Shown piece by piece: positions 7,732 through 14,836 of a stretch of 41,859 nt of DNA. A model generated the notes under the pieces. That model made no database searches. It saw only the letters and a program-made list of their open reading frames with translations, and was not told the origin of the DNA. Both the position numbers and the translations under genes were made by a program. The DNA comes from a virus. Within the stretch, counting starts at the first letter, position 1, and every line of letters starts with the position of its first letter. The stretch covers positions 1 to 41,859 of the IMG/VR virus record IMGVR_UViG_3300025617_001059; one strand, written 5' to 3'.

Positions 7732-8138
7732 ACTAATACCTGTACTAAATTCATTGCTACTGCTGTTCCTGTGATAGAACTACCAATCATAATAGCCCTG
7801 TCACTCCAAGCCATACCTACATATACCCAACAGATGCTGGATAGCAAGTATAAAACTTGTCCGTAACTACCAAAGCCTGCGCTGATGATAAACACACCTG
7901 CAACAGCAAGGATAGTCGCTGTCCACTTTACATACCAGTCCGGTGTGCCTGTAGGCGTAGTAGGCGTAAGATCCTCTACTTCTGTTTGCAGTTCAGACAG
8001 TTCTTGTTTTAGTCGCTTGCGTTCTTTTGACAACTCCATCGCAAGGTTACGAGCCCTACTTTCAGATGAGGCTTCTTTGTATTCTTCTTGTGTCGTTGTA
8101 TCGTCTAAATTTTCCAAATCAGTCCCAGAGATTTTCAT
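7728..8138 (-). CDS. Small membrane protein with coiled coil
   Basis: 136 residues from ATG at 8138, chosen over the ATG at 8165 to reduce overlap with the upstream gene. Residues 15-60 are charged and helical with a heptad-like run (ELSKERKRLKQELSELQTEV), predicted as coiled coil. A Thr/Pro hinge then leads into three hydrophobic segments, WTATILAVAGVFIISAGFG, VLYLLSSICWVYVGMAW and AIMIGSSITGTAVAMNLVQV. The topology suggests an inner-membrane protein with a cytoplasmic N-terminal coiled coil. A holin role is conceivable, but the coiled coil and the early-type operon context do not favour it. Confidence 0.6.
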   Translation of the reverse strand: MKISGTDLENLDDTTTQEEYKEASSESRARNLAMELSKERKRLKQELSELQTEVEDLTPTTPTGTPDWYVKWTATILAVAGVFIISAGFGSYGQVLYLLSSICWVYVGMAWSDRAIMIGSSITGTAVAMNLVQVLV

Positions 8139-8775
8139 AATATTTTCCAAAGAGTCTAAACCCATTGCTCATACGTTCTTGATGCTTCTGTCTACCTTCG
8201 TCGTCTATCCATTCAAACCGACCAAATAATTCTCTTTTATCTTTGCTTTCAATGTACGGTCCATAGTAATCATCTTTCCAATCATCACGACACTTTTGTT
8301 CAAATGCCCAGATCATTTCGTCCATTACCCAATCCCAACGTTCAAAGAACTTAGGATCAGTTTCGCCTAGTTTGGCATATTTGTTTTGCTGTGCTTTTGT
8401 AGCACGTAGTTCTTTTGGCACATCTGCCATGTCAACAAACGGAGCACCGTGTTTAGTTTCTTTCAACTGCTTGAGCATAGGCAAGATGATAGGAGCAAGA
8501 GTATGATCCATACTCCAAGTATCCCAACGGTCTATGCGTACTTTTACTTTCTGTGTACGTCTGTCAAACCACGCCCAGTTAAACACATTGTACACGCTTT
8601 GTATAGCGTCCTCGAGTCCTTCTAAGAACGCTTCTTTAAACGGCTGATGCTTGCCCGGACCTAAACCTTTAGTACCGTACTCCGGCCAATTAATAAGCCC
8701 GTACTTCTTTTCCATATAACGTGTATGGATACGACACACAAGTCTGTTTGGATAATTAGATATCTTGACTTTCAT
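8119..8775 (-). CDS. Conserved phage protein of unknown function
   Basis: 218 residues, Trp/Lys/Asp-rich and soluble. Recognisable blocks are RIHTRYMEKKYGLINWPEYGTKGLG near the start, RIDRWDTWSMDHTLAPIILPMLKQL in the middle, and WDWVMDEMIWAFEQKCRDDW. The last is followed by a C-terminal segment ending RMSNGFRLFGKYYENLW. I know proteins with this layout only as hypothetical proteins of marine T4-like phages. It overlaps both neighbours (20 bases upstream), consistent with a coupled operon from glyA to the membrane protein. Confidence 0.7.
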   Translation of the reverse strand: MKVKISNYPNRLVCRIHTRYMEKKYGLINWPEYGTKGLGPGKHQPFKEAFLEGLEDAIQSVYNVFNWAWFDRRTQKVKVRIDRWDTWSMDHTLAPIILPMLKQLKETKHGAPFVDMADVPKELRATKAQQNKYAKLGETDPKFFERWDWVMDEMIWAFEQKCRDDWKDDYYGPYIESKDKRELFGRFEWIDDEGRQKHQERMSNGFRLFGKYYENLWD

Positions 8776-8983
8776 AGTTTACCACCATTACATATTCTTC
8801 TCTGCCGGGCAAGCTAAACGTGTTAGCATACGACATTGCTTCGTTGACGTCATCAAACAGCACAGGACGCAAGTCCCACATGTCGCACTTGCCGTTATCT
8901 TCTGTAACAAAGATCCAATCATCTTCTTCTACATCAATACAGACCATTACAGCCCATTTACCATCTGTCTGATCATCAATCAT
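8756..8983 (-). CDS. Small acidic hypothetical protein
   Basis: 75 residues, acidic, with WAVMVCIDVEEDDWIFVTED and LFDDVNEAMSYANTFSLPGREE followed by a beta-strand VMVVNY. The ATG overlaps the glyA stop (ATGA). The pattern is that of a small alpha/beta phage protein with unknown function. No catalytic motif is visible. Confidence 0.65.
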   Translation of the reverse strand: MIDDQTDGKWAVMVCIDVEEDDWIFVTEDNGKCDMWDLRPVLFDDVNEAMSYANTFSLPGREEYVMVVNYESQDI

Positions 8984-10119
8984 TCTAAAATGTCCGCAAT
9001 CTTATGTGCTAGTTTACGGAACCACATTTCGTCATGTCCGCGAGTAGTTTCTGCCGCTGTACCAATACGGATACCACTTGTTTCTACAAAGCTACGTGGA
9101 TCATTTGGGATACCGTTTTTGTTTACAGTGATGCCATTTTCTTCCAACAAGTCTGCGGCTTCACGCCCACTGTACTTGCTGTCGCTTAGATCCACAAGGA
9201 TAATATGACTGTCAGTACCGCCTGTTTGCACCGTCATATTGCGCTGTCTAAGCACGTCACACATAGCTTTAGCGTTACGTACAACGTCTGCACTGTACTG
9301 CTTAAAATCGCTTGTATTCGCTTCTATGAACGCTTGTGCTTTAGCGGCAACAATGTTCATCAACGGACCACCTTGTGTACCTGGGAAAATAGCACTGTTA
9401 AAGTAACGGCTCAATCCTGCATCGTTCCATAGGATAATACCGCCACGTGGTCCACGCAGGGTCTTGTGTGTGGTACTTGTAACTACGTCAGCATGTGGCA
9501 CAGGTGACGGGTACACACCGCCTGCAATAAGTCCTGAATAGTGTGCCATGTCTACAACAAGATACGCACCTACTTTATCTGCAATCTTTCTAAATCGTGC
9601 CCAGTCAATCTCACGTGGATATGCACTTGCACCTGCAACAATAACACTCGGTTGCACTTCAATTGCCTGTTCTTCAATAGCATCGTAGTCAAGCCAGCCT
9701 GCTTCGTCTACACCATACGCATAACAGTCGTATACCTTGCCTGAGATATTAGGTTTGCTACCATGACTCAAGTGTCCGCCACTTGCTAGATCCATGCCCA
9801 ACAATCTATCACCTGGTTGCATCAATGCTTGGTATACTGCGGTATTAGCATTAGCACCACAGTGTGGTTGTACGTTAGCGTAGTTAGCACCATACAGTTC
9901 GCAGAGTGTGTCAATAGCAAGTGTTTCAATCTCGTCCATATGCTCGCAACCGTTGTAGTAACGCTTGCCTGGATAACCTTCAGCATACTTGTTAGTAAAC
10001 ACTGAACCTGCAAGTTGCATTACTGCTTCACTTGCAAAGTTCTCACTTGCAATAAGCTCTACAGTTTGATGCTGTCTGTTGGTTTCTTTTGCAAGAATAT
10101 TGTTAATTCTTTGATCCAT
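8980..10119 (-). CDS. glyA: Serine hydroxymethyltransferase
   Basis: 379 residues. Family landmarks are present in order: ELIASENFAS (21-30), NKYAEGYPGKRYYNGCEHMDEIE, NVQPHCGANAN, SGGHLSHG, and VVDMAHYSGLIAGGVYPSP. The PLP-binding Lys is K219 in TSTTHKTLRGPRGG, and TQGGPLMNIVAAKA follows. The C-terminal domain ends early, making it about 35-45 residues shorter than cellular GlyA. It interconverts serine and glycine and charges tetrahydrofolate to 5,10-methylene-THF, the one-carbon donor for thymidylate synthesis. In a phage this most likely supports nucleotide production. AAGGAAG precedes the ATG, which overlaps the upstream stop (TAATG). Confidence 0.95.
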   Translation of the reverse strand: MDQRINNILAKETNRQHQTVELIASENFASEAVMQLAGSVFTNKYAEGYPGKRYYNGCEHMDEIETLAIDTLCELYGANYANVQPHCGANANTAVYQALMQPGDRLLGMDLASGGHLSHGSKPNISGKVYDCYAYGVDEAGWLDYDAIEEQAIEVQPSVIVAGASAYPREIDWARFRKIADKVGAYLVVDMAHYSGLIAGGVYPSPVPHADVVTSTTHKTLRGPRGGIILWNDAGLSRYFNSAIFPGTQGGPLMNIVAAKAQAFIEANTSDFKQYSADVVRNAKAMCDVLRQRNMTVQTGGTDSHIILVDLSDSKYSGREAADLLEENGITVNKNGIPNDPRSFVETSGIRIGTAAETTRGHDEMWFRKLAHKIADILE

Positions 10120-10331
10120 TATTCTTCCTTTTCATATGACCATTCTGTAATAGGTTCAAAACTTTCCGCAGGCTCCATCATATCAAACTTACGTGGATAG
10201 TGCTTGAGTAGGCTACTTGCTTGCTTGCGAACTTCACTCGGTACCCGTGGATACTTCTTAGGATCTCGCAAGTCCATTAGGAATCGTTCTACATTTAGTA
10301 CTGCATTTGTTCTTTCAATTGGCAATGTCAT
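10119..10331 (-). CDS. BPSL0761-like small protein
   Basis: 70 residues. It starts MTLPIERTNAVLNVERFLMDL and has PRVPSEVRKQASSLLKHYPRKFDM. This matches the proteobacterial BPSL0761 pattern (ERT-A-L----FL--L ... PRVP-EVR--A--LLRHYP). The function of the family is unknown. It sits directly before glyA with a TAATG overlap. The match to a cellular family suggests acquisition from a proteobacterial source. Confidence 0.65.
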   Translation of the reverse strand: MTLPIERTNAVLNVERFLMDLRDPKKYPRVPSEVRKQASSLLKHYPRKFDMMEPAESFEPITEWSYEKEE

Positions 10332-10729
10332 TATACTAGATCCGTTATAAGTTTATAATTATCCCACGCTTTCTGTTGTGCAGGATTCATTTCCTCTTTG
10401 GGTACAAAACACTCTAGCCAGTAGTAAGGCATACGACGAGGATGAGCACCGTACTGTCGCGGCTGATGTAGTTTGCCGTCATCGTATAGTTGTATTGCAA
10501 CATTGCGATAGATAGCACTTGCTTCTTCATCAGTGCTGTTAGGTTCTGCATCTGCCCATTCAGGATTGCTTAGTCCACCATAACGATAGCCATTCCAAAT
10601 GCCATCCCAATGTTTATCATTGTGCGGATCAAAATCTGTTCGAGCAACAATTACCAACACATCGTCGTAATCTACTCGTGCTTCTACAATATCTCGCATA
10701 CAGCGACTTAAACTTAATCCAACTTTCAT
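10331..10729 (-). CDS. Conserved phage protein of unknown function
   Basis: 132 residues. The N-terminal block KVGLSLSRCMRDIVEARVDYDDVLVIVARTDFDP and WDGIWNGYRYGG are strongly patterned (alternating helix and strand). They look like the hypothetical proteins of T4-like cyanophages rather than any named enzyme. The C-terminal half, with YWLECFVPKEEMNPAQQKAWDNYKL, is helical. Start and stop overlap neighbours on both sides (ATGA upstream). Confidence 0.7.
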   Translation of the reverse strand: MKVGLSLSRCMRDIVEARVDYDDVLVIVARTDFDPHNDKHWDGIWNGYRYGGLSNPEWADAEPNSTDEEASAIYRNVAIQLYDDGKLHQPRQYGAHPRRMPYYWLECFVPKEEMNPAQQKAWDNYKLITDLV

Positions 10730-11193
10730 AAGTCATCAATTCCTAATTTAGTAATTTTGTCAATAAACACTTTGAGTGTGCGATTGTCATCTTGTAGCAT
10801 GTAACGCACACGTTCATCATCTTTTAAATATTTGGTATATGCTCGTCCAGTATTGTCAATTACTTCAAAACGATTAACGCCACGCATTGCTTGATAGTCT
10901 TCACCGTCGCCGATGGCATTGTGTATAGCCATGTAGCCACAGTCCATACCTTTCATGTACATGCCCGGATCAAATCCAAACACGTTGTACAGTGCATATC
11001 GATAGGATCCGCCATCTTGTAAGTCTGCCTTGTGTATACGTTTTACAACTGCAAAGAAAGCATCTTCACGTTCTTGTTCACTAAGTCCATTCCACCACGC
11101 ATCGTTTTCTTCCTCATACTGCTTACGAGACTTTTCCATCTCTTGACCTAAGTCACTTAGTGCGTGTAATGCTTTTTCGCGTTCGTCGCTCAT
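10726..11193 (-). CDS. Hypothetical protein
   Basis: 155 residues, acidic and helical at the N-terminus (EKALHALSDLGQEMEKSRKQYEEE), then DAFFAVVKRIHKADLQDGGSYRYALYNVFG. A Gly/Met/Tyr-rich centre (MYMKGMDCGYMAIHNAIGDG) and a basic C-terminal end follow. No family is recognised and no membrane segment or metal-site pattern is evident. It is translated with both neighbours (overlapping start and stop codons). Confidence 0.65.
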   Translation of the reverse strand: MSDEREKALHALSDLGQEMEKSRKQYEEENDAWWNGLSEQEREDAFFAVVKRIHKADLQDGGSYRYALYNVFGFDPGMYMKGMDCGYMAIHNAIGDGEDYQAMRGVNRFEVIDNTGRAYTKYLKDDERVRYMLQDDNRTLKVFIDKITKLGIDDL

Positions 11194-11456
11194 TAGTCTT
11201 TACCTACATTTACCCAACGTTCAAACTTTGAACGAAATGCATGTGCATCGTTCATGTTCTCAAAGTAGAAACTGTGACTATACACATCTGTGTATGTGTC
11301 CATGCTCCACTCCCATCGGTTTAGATTACCTCTACACCAATTTTTACATTGTACATCCAAATCACTGTGTACGTCAACCTGATATCCAGGTTTCCATGCA
11401 TTTTTATATTCAAAGATTTCTTGCGGAGTCATTTTACTTTTTTCTAAGACAGACAT
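11193..11456 (-). CDS. Hypothetical protein
   Basis: 87 residues from ATG at 11456; a second ATG at 11432 (MTPQEIFEYKN) is equally plausible because neither has a good ribosome-binding site. The core WSMDTYTDVYSHSFYFENMNDAHAFRSKFERW is aromatic and looks like a small alpha/beta domain. The segment HSFYFENMNDAHAFRSKF recalls short phage proteins of unknown role that bring a strand and a helix together. No function can be assigned. Confidence 0.6.
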   Translation of the reverse strand: MSVLEKSKMTPQEIFEYKNAWKPGYQVDVHSDLDVQCKNWCRGNLNRWEWSMDTYTDVYSHSFYFENMNDAHAFRSKFERWVNVGKD

Positions 11457-11854
11457 GGCGTATCCGAGTTTTTAATGGTTTCGAGTAATTTCTTTTTACT
11501 CTTGATTTTTTCTTCAAGTTCACGATATTGTTTGCCTAGTTGTTTAAGCTCATCGACTTCTTCTTCGAGCTCTGGATTTAATGTATAAATTCCAAGTTTT
11601 TCTTCTACTTGACTCATAAACTCTTTGAGGCTCCTATCGCCGATTTTTAGATCGCCTTCGTCATGTATTGTTAAGTTTCCTTCTGTAACTGCAATGCCAG
11701 GCTTAGTATAAGGTCCAAAGTCTATAGAGTAGTCTGAAAAAACGGTGTCGTCAACTGATATTGTAAATGTGTCACTATTATTGTAAATGCTATCATCTAT
11801 CTCAACAGTTGACGATACCGTTGATATATCGAATTCAACGATATCGTCTTCCAT
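11444..11854 (-). CDS. Conserved phage protein with C-terminal coiled coil
   Basis: 136 residues in two parts. Residues 1-60 are acidic and beta-rich (Ser/Thr/Asp/Val). Residues 65-130 begin LKIGDRSLKEFMSQVEEKLGI and continue as a charged helix (EELEEEVDELKQLGKQYRELEE in outline) ending in a Lys-rich tail. The RSLKEFM--VEE-L-I--P-PELEE pattern occurs in unnamed T4-like marine phage proteins and may be a self-association module. It follows the Hc1-like gene by 3 bases. Confidence 0.65.
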   Translation of the reverse strand: MEDDIVEFDISTVSSTVEIDDSIYNNSDTFTISVDDTVFSDYSIDFGPYTKPGIAVTEGNLTIHDEGDLKIGDRSLKEFMSQVEEKLGIYTLNPELEEEVDELKQLGKQYRELEEKIKSKKKLLETIKNSDTPCLS

Positions 11855-11857
11855 ATG

Positions 11858-12040
11858 TTAACCCTCTTTCCGAGAGTTTTTTTCTTCCTGGATCTCTGCT
11901 CTGCGTGTTTTACACAACTTAGCAACTTCACCAAGTGCTTTACGAGCACGAGTTCCGGCGGCGCCATTGCCGCTTTCATGTTTTTCGTTTTCTGCTAAAA
12001 AAGCTTCAAACTGTTCTTTGATTTGATTTACCGTTGACAT
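11858..12040 (-). CDS. Histone H1-like (Hc1-type) small protein
   Basis: 60 residues from ATG at 12040, which has AGGAG 6 bases upstream; upstream extension of the frame would run into the tRNA-like gene. The core HESGNGAAGTRARKALGEVAKL matches the Hc1 family signature (GN-AAGTRARKAL-E---L) of small bacterial nucleoid proteins, preceded by MSTVNQIKEQFEAFL. Such proteins bind DNA through basic helices, although this copy has a fairly acidic N-terminal half. As first protein gene behind a strong early-type promoter it could compact or reprogram host DNA, or bind phage DNA; this is inference. Confidence 0.7.
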   Translation of the reverse strand: MSTVNQIKEQFEAFLAENEKHESGNGAAGTRARKALGEVAKLCKTRRAEIQEEKNSRKEG

Positions 12041-12063
12041 AATGTCTCCTTCATTAAAACGTC

Positions 12064-12182
12064 TGGTATGGCTGGTAGGAATCGAACCTACAAACATTCA
12101 TCGACTATATCGTTAAAATGTCTTCCCACCCTGCACAATTTCAAGTCTGCCGGGGGAGCTTTACCTATTTGCTCACAGCCAC
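12064..12182 (-). ncRNA. tRNA-like RNA, 119 nt, Ser(UGA)-like but noncanonical
   Basis: The minus strand has a complete 7-bp acceptor stem (GTGGCTG with CAGCCAT, one G-U pair), discriminator A and encoded CCA. The T arm is perfect (GTAGG, TTCGATT, CCTAC), and a D arm (GAGC/GCTC) carries GGT in its loop. The middle is odd: a candidate anticodon arm GCAGA-CTTGAAA-TTGTGC (UGA, serine) pairs only with a bulged G. Extra CCC and GGG flank it, and the variable region of about 41 nt contains an ACATT/AATGT hairpin with an inner CGA/TCG. It is about 30 nt longer than normal class II tRNAs. It may be an aberrant tRNA-Ser or a tRNA mimic. Confidence 0.6.
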
Positions 12183-12188
12183 ATACAT

Positions 12189-12217
12189 AGTATATTATCC
12201 TAAACTGCATTTGTCAA
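12189..12217 (-). promoter_or_regulatory. sigma70-type promoter for the tRNA-like RNA and downstream operon
   Basis: Minus strand TTGACA (12217-12212), 17 bases, TATACT (12194-12189). Seven bases after the -10 box lies 12182, the first base of the acceptor stem of the tRNA-like RNA. The unit behind it continues through the Hc1-like gene and glyA. Confidence 0.82.
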
Positions 12218-12228
12218 CCTTAATATAG

Positions 12229-12236
12229 GTTAAATA
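12229..12236 (+). promoter_or_regulatory. Weak late-type promoter box
   Basis: GTTAAATA, 6 of 8 matches to TATAAATA, 10 bases before the ATG at 12247; no Shine-Dalgarno sequence intervenes. It is the best candidate for driving the plus-strand rSAM block, but the match is marginal. Confidence 0.35.
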
Positions 12237-12246
12237 GTAGCATATT

Positions 12247-13245
12247 ATGAAAACTGATTTTACCAAAATACCATTTGACAATATTACAGAGTTTGGACAG
12301 CGTACCATGCTCAATACCAACTTATTTAACGTTAGTTGGATACTAGGAAGATTTTGTAACTATAACTGTAGTTACTGCTGGCCATATGCTAGATCTGATA
12401 AACCGGATCATCAGGACTTTGAAGTATATACAAACACTATTGATGAAATAAAACGTCAAGCACGAGCGAACGGATTTACAGATTTCCATTTTAGTTTTTC
12501 GGGCGGCGAGCCAACTGCATACAAGTACTTTGGACAACTCATAGAGTATTACTGTAGTGATATAGAAGGATCTTATCAAAGTTTGCATTTGACTACAAAC
12601 TTGTCGCCCGGATCTAAATGGTGGTCAAAATTTATAAATAAAACTGAAAGTCTTCAAAGGCGTAGTATAACAGCAAGTTTTCATGACGAATTTGCTAAAG
12701 AACAAGAATTTGGAGATAAGTGTTTACAACTCATGAAGGGAGGTGTATATGTTACAATCAATCAAGTTATGGTTCCGGAACGCTTCGAAGAGCTTTACAG
12801 CCGCTTGGAACGATTTGCCTCCAGAGGTATTAATGTCACTCTCAAGCCCCAGTCCGATCCAACCGCCTCTTATGTGGTACACGGGTATACCGAAGATCAA
12901 ATCCACAGAATGCAAACAGGATTCCCTCAAAGAATCCCAGACGAATATAAAAAACTAATACCGCTATATCAAGTTGAGATGCGCTCAGACACTGATGTCT
13001 ATAATTTGGATCAGGCCGAACGCCTAAATGCGTTTGGATTTAACAAGTTCGAAGGATGGACTTGTAATGCAGGATATCAAAGTTGTATTATAAGAGGCGA
13101 TGAAGTTAAGCGAGGATATAGTTGTAGTGACGAGCCCTTAGGCACGCTGTATGACGGTTTTACGCTGTTTAAGACACCATCTAAGTGCGTAACTGCTACA
13201 TGTGTAAGTAGTGCAGACTCAAAAATACCCAAGAGGAAAATATGA
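12247..13245 (+). CDS. Radical SAM enzyme with KGWxC-type C-terminal cysteine domain
   Basis: 332 residues. The 4Fe-4S/SAM site CxxxCxxC is at C37, C41, C44 (CNYNCSYC) and the GGEP motif at 86-89 (FSGGEP). After the barrel the chain has FEGWTCNAG (W271, C273) and further cysteines at 280, 293, 314 and 319, a SPASM-like region that probably holds an auxiliary cluster. The same signature occurs in the products at 21217, 22178 and 23944, forming a paralogue group. Enzymes with such domains modify peptides, proteins or sugars, often with a partner. First gene of the plus-strand block; its TGA overlaps the next ATG. Confidence 0.85.
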   Translation: MKTDFTKIPFDNITEFGQRTMLNTNLFNVSWILGRFCNYNCSYCWPYARSDKPDHQDFEVYTNTIDEIKRQARANGFTDFHFSFSGGEPTAYKYFGQLIEYYCSDIEGSYQSLHLTTNLSPGSKWWSKFINKTESLQRRSITASFHDEFAKEQEFGDKCLQLMKGGVYVTINQVMVPERFEELYSRLERFASRGINVTLKPQSDPTASYVVHGYTEDQIHRMQTGFPQRIPDEYKKLIPLYQVEMRSDTDVYNLDQAERLNAFGFNKFEGWTCNAGYQSCIIRGDEVKRGYSCSDEPLGTLYDGFTLFKTPSKCVTATCVSSADSKIPKRKI

Positions 13246-13979
13246 ATAAATTTGGAATACTAGGATACGGTTATGTGGGCAAAGCAACACATAAGGGTAT
13301 TCTCAAAGATGCAAAAGCAATTGTATATGACACACTGTTTGATATGGATAAGTCTGCGATCTATAATGCCGATACAGTGTTTATATGTATACCTACTAAT
13401 ACAGATAACGATATTGTTATTATTATTGACGAAATCAAAGAACTACAATCTAATAACCCCAATGTAGATATTGTTATCCGTAGCACATTACCTTTAGGTG
13501 CTTGCGAAAAAATTCAATCAGAAGTAGGACCTGTCATTTATATTCCGGAGTTCCTACGTGAACGACATTGGGATACCGATTGTTTAAAACGTCCGTTAGT
13601 TGTAGGATGTGATATAGTAGACTTCCTACCTGATTGGTTATTAAAAGAAGAAATACATGAGTGCAGTACAACCGAAGCAGAGCTTGTTAAGATGTTTTCT
13701 AATAATTTTGCTGTAGTACGTATTGCATTTGCAAATGTATTTTATGAGTTGTCAGAAAAAGTTGGTGCAGACTATAACACCGTAAAAGACATGTTCTTTA
13801 AAATTCAACAGGACCAAACATATATGGATGTTCCTGGTCATGACGGTACTAAAGGTTTCGGCGGCAAATGTTTGCCTAAAGATTTAGACTTCCTTATTGA
13901 TACATTAGATAAAGAAAATATTAATCAAAATTGGTTTAAGCATATTAGAGAGTTAAACAAAGAATGGACAAAGTCTTAG
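13242..13979 (+). CDS. UDP-sugar/GDP-sugar dehydrogenase, short form
   Basis: 245 residues. The N-terminal Rossmann motif GILGYGYVG is at 5-13. CIPTNTDND, STLPLGACE, PEFLRERHWDTDCLKRPLVVG and AELVKMFSNNF follow, the last giving the conserved Lys150 and Asn154. The catalytic Cys210 is in FGGKCLPKDLDFL. These are the UDP-glucose/GDP-mannose 6-dehydrogenase landmarks. The C-terminal nucleotide-sugar-binding Rossmann domain (about 150 residues) is absent; the protein ends soon after the catalytic loop. It may use a smaller substrate, work with another chain, or have lost sugar oxidation. Translation is coupled to the rSAM gene before it. Confidence 0.8.
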   Translation: MNKFGILGYGYVGKATHKGILKDAKAIVYDTLFDMDKSAIYNADTVFICIPTNTDNDIVIIIDEIKELQSNNPNVDIVIRSTLPLGACEKIQSEVGPVIYIPEFLRERHWDTDCLKRPLVVGCDIVDFLPDWLLKEEIHECSTTEAELVKMFSNNFAVVRIAFANVFYELSEKVGADYNTVKDMFFKIQQDQTYMDVPGHDGTKGFGGKCLPKDLDFLIDTLDKENINQNWFKHIRELNKEWTKS

Positions 13980-14836
13980 TAACAGGAGCCTCTGGCTTAC
14001 TCGGTAGAGAACTATGCAAACAACTTCGAGCAGAAGGCTACTATGTTGCGGCAGTTGACAATAACTTTAGGTACAAATATATTCCCGATTGTGACGAATA
14101 CAATACAGATGATATTACCAACTACACTTCTACAGTTGCAAACGATTACAAGTATGTGTTTCATATGGGCAATATAAACGGTACAAAATATTTTTATGAT
14201 ATACCCAATCAACTAATTGAGAGTAATATTAATGCTGATTTTGCAGTGTTTAACTTTGTAAAACAAAATCCTAACTGCAAACTAATATATGCCAGTAGTA
14301 GTGAAGTAGTAGCAGGATCAACAGAGTTTCCTACTGCGGAACAAACAGATATTTGTATTAAGGATATCCATAATCCTCGGTGGAGTTATCGGTTAGGAAA
14401 AATAGTTGGCGAAAATTATTTGATGAATAGTTCTTTAAATTTTTTAATTTTGAGATTCTTTAACATATTTGGAACTGCAAGCGGCCCAGGACATTTTGTA
14501 AGAGATGTATTAGATAAAATAGACAATGGAGACTTTACACTAATAGGTGCAGACGAAACACGTAGTTTTATTAGAGTAGAGGATAGCGTAGATGCTATTC
14601 TTAATATTTTTAATATAGCATCTAATGATATTGTTAACATCGGAAGCAATGAAGAAATTACTGTGTTAGAGGCGGCAAATATACTTGCCGCTCATAAAAA
14701 TAAAACAATAGAATGGCAGTTTGCGCCTAGCAATGTAGGCAGTGTAAAACGCCGTCGGCCAGACATTACAAAACTACTAGAATTATACCCTTCATTTAAA
14801 CCAGCCAAGTTTAAAGACGCAATAGGTGATTTATGA
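13964..14836 (+). CDS. NAD-dependent sugar epimerase/dehydratase (extended SDR)
   Basis: 290 residues. VTGASGLLG at 6-14 is the NAD-binding glycine motif. LIYASSSEVV supplies the catalytic Ser, and SYRLGK gives Tyr142 and Lys146 of the YxxxK pair. ILRFFNIFGTASGPGHFVRDVL and VNIGSNEEITVLEAANIL are typical of nucleotide-sugar epimerases. The likely substrate is a nucleoside diphosphate sugar, perhaps one oxidised by the preceding dehydrogenase. The gene overlaps that gene by 16 bases and the next by 4. Confidence 0.85.
   Translation: MDKVLVTGASGLLGRELCKQLRAEGYYVAAVDNNFRYKYIPDCDEYNTDDITNYTSTVANDYKYVFHMGNINGTKYFYDIPNQLIESNINADFAVFNFVKQNPNCKLIYASSSEVVAGSTEFPTAEQTDICIKDIHNPRWSYRLGKIVGENYLMNSSLNFLILRFFNIFGTASGPGHFVRDVLDKIDNGDFTLIGADETRSFIRVEDSVDAILNIFNIASNDIVNIGSNEEITVLEAANILAAHKNKTIEWQFAPSNVGSVKRRRPDITKLLELYPSFKPAKFKDAIGDL

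Noticed and set aside
7728-8138. Holin
   Set aside because: Three hydrophobic segments fit, but the long N-terminal coiled coil, early-type operon and lack of a neighbouring endolysin do not.
12064-12090. Use of the tRNA 3' end as a phage attachment site
   Set aside because: No integrase, no direct repeat of the T-arm elsewhere in the window, and the genome type is lytic.
12064-12182. A straightforward functional tRNA-Ser(UGA)
   Set aside because: The anticodon stem needs a bulge and the gene is about 30 nt too long, so it is reported as tRNA-like only.
12211-12242. A plus-strand sigma70 promoter (TTGTCA with 17-base spacing) for the rSAM block
   Set aside because: The sequence at the -10 position is ATAGTA, a poor match. 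The TTGTCA is largely the reverse complement of the strong minus-strand -35 box.
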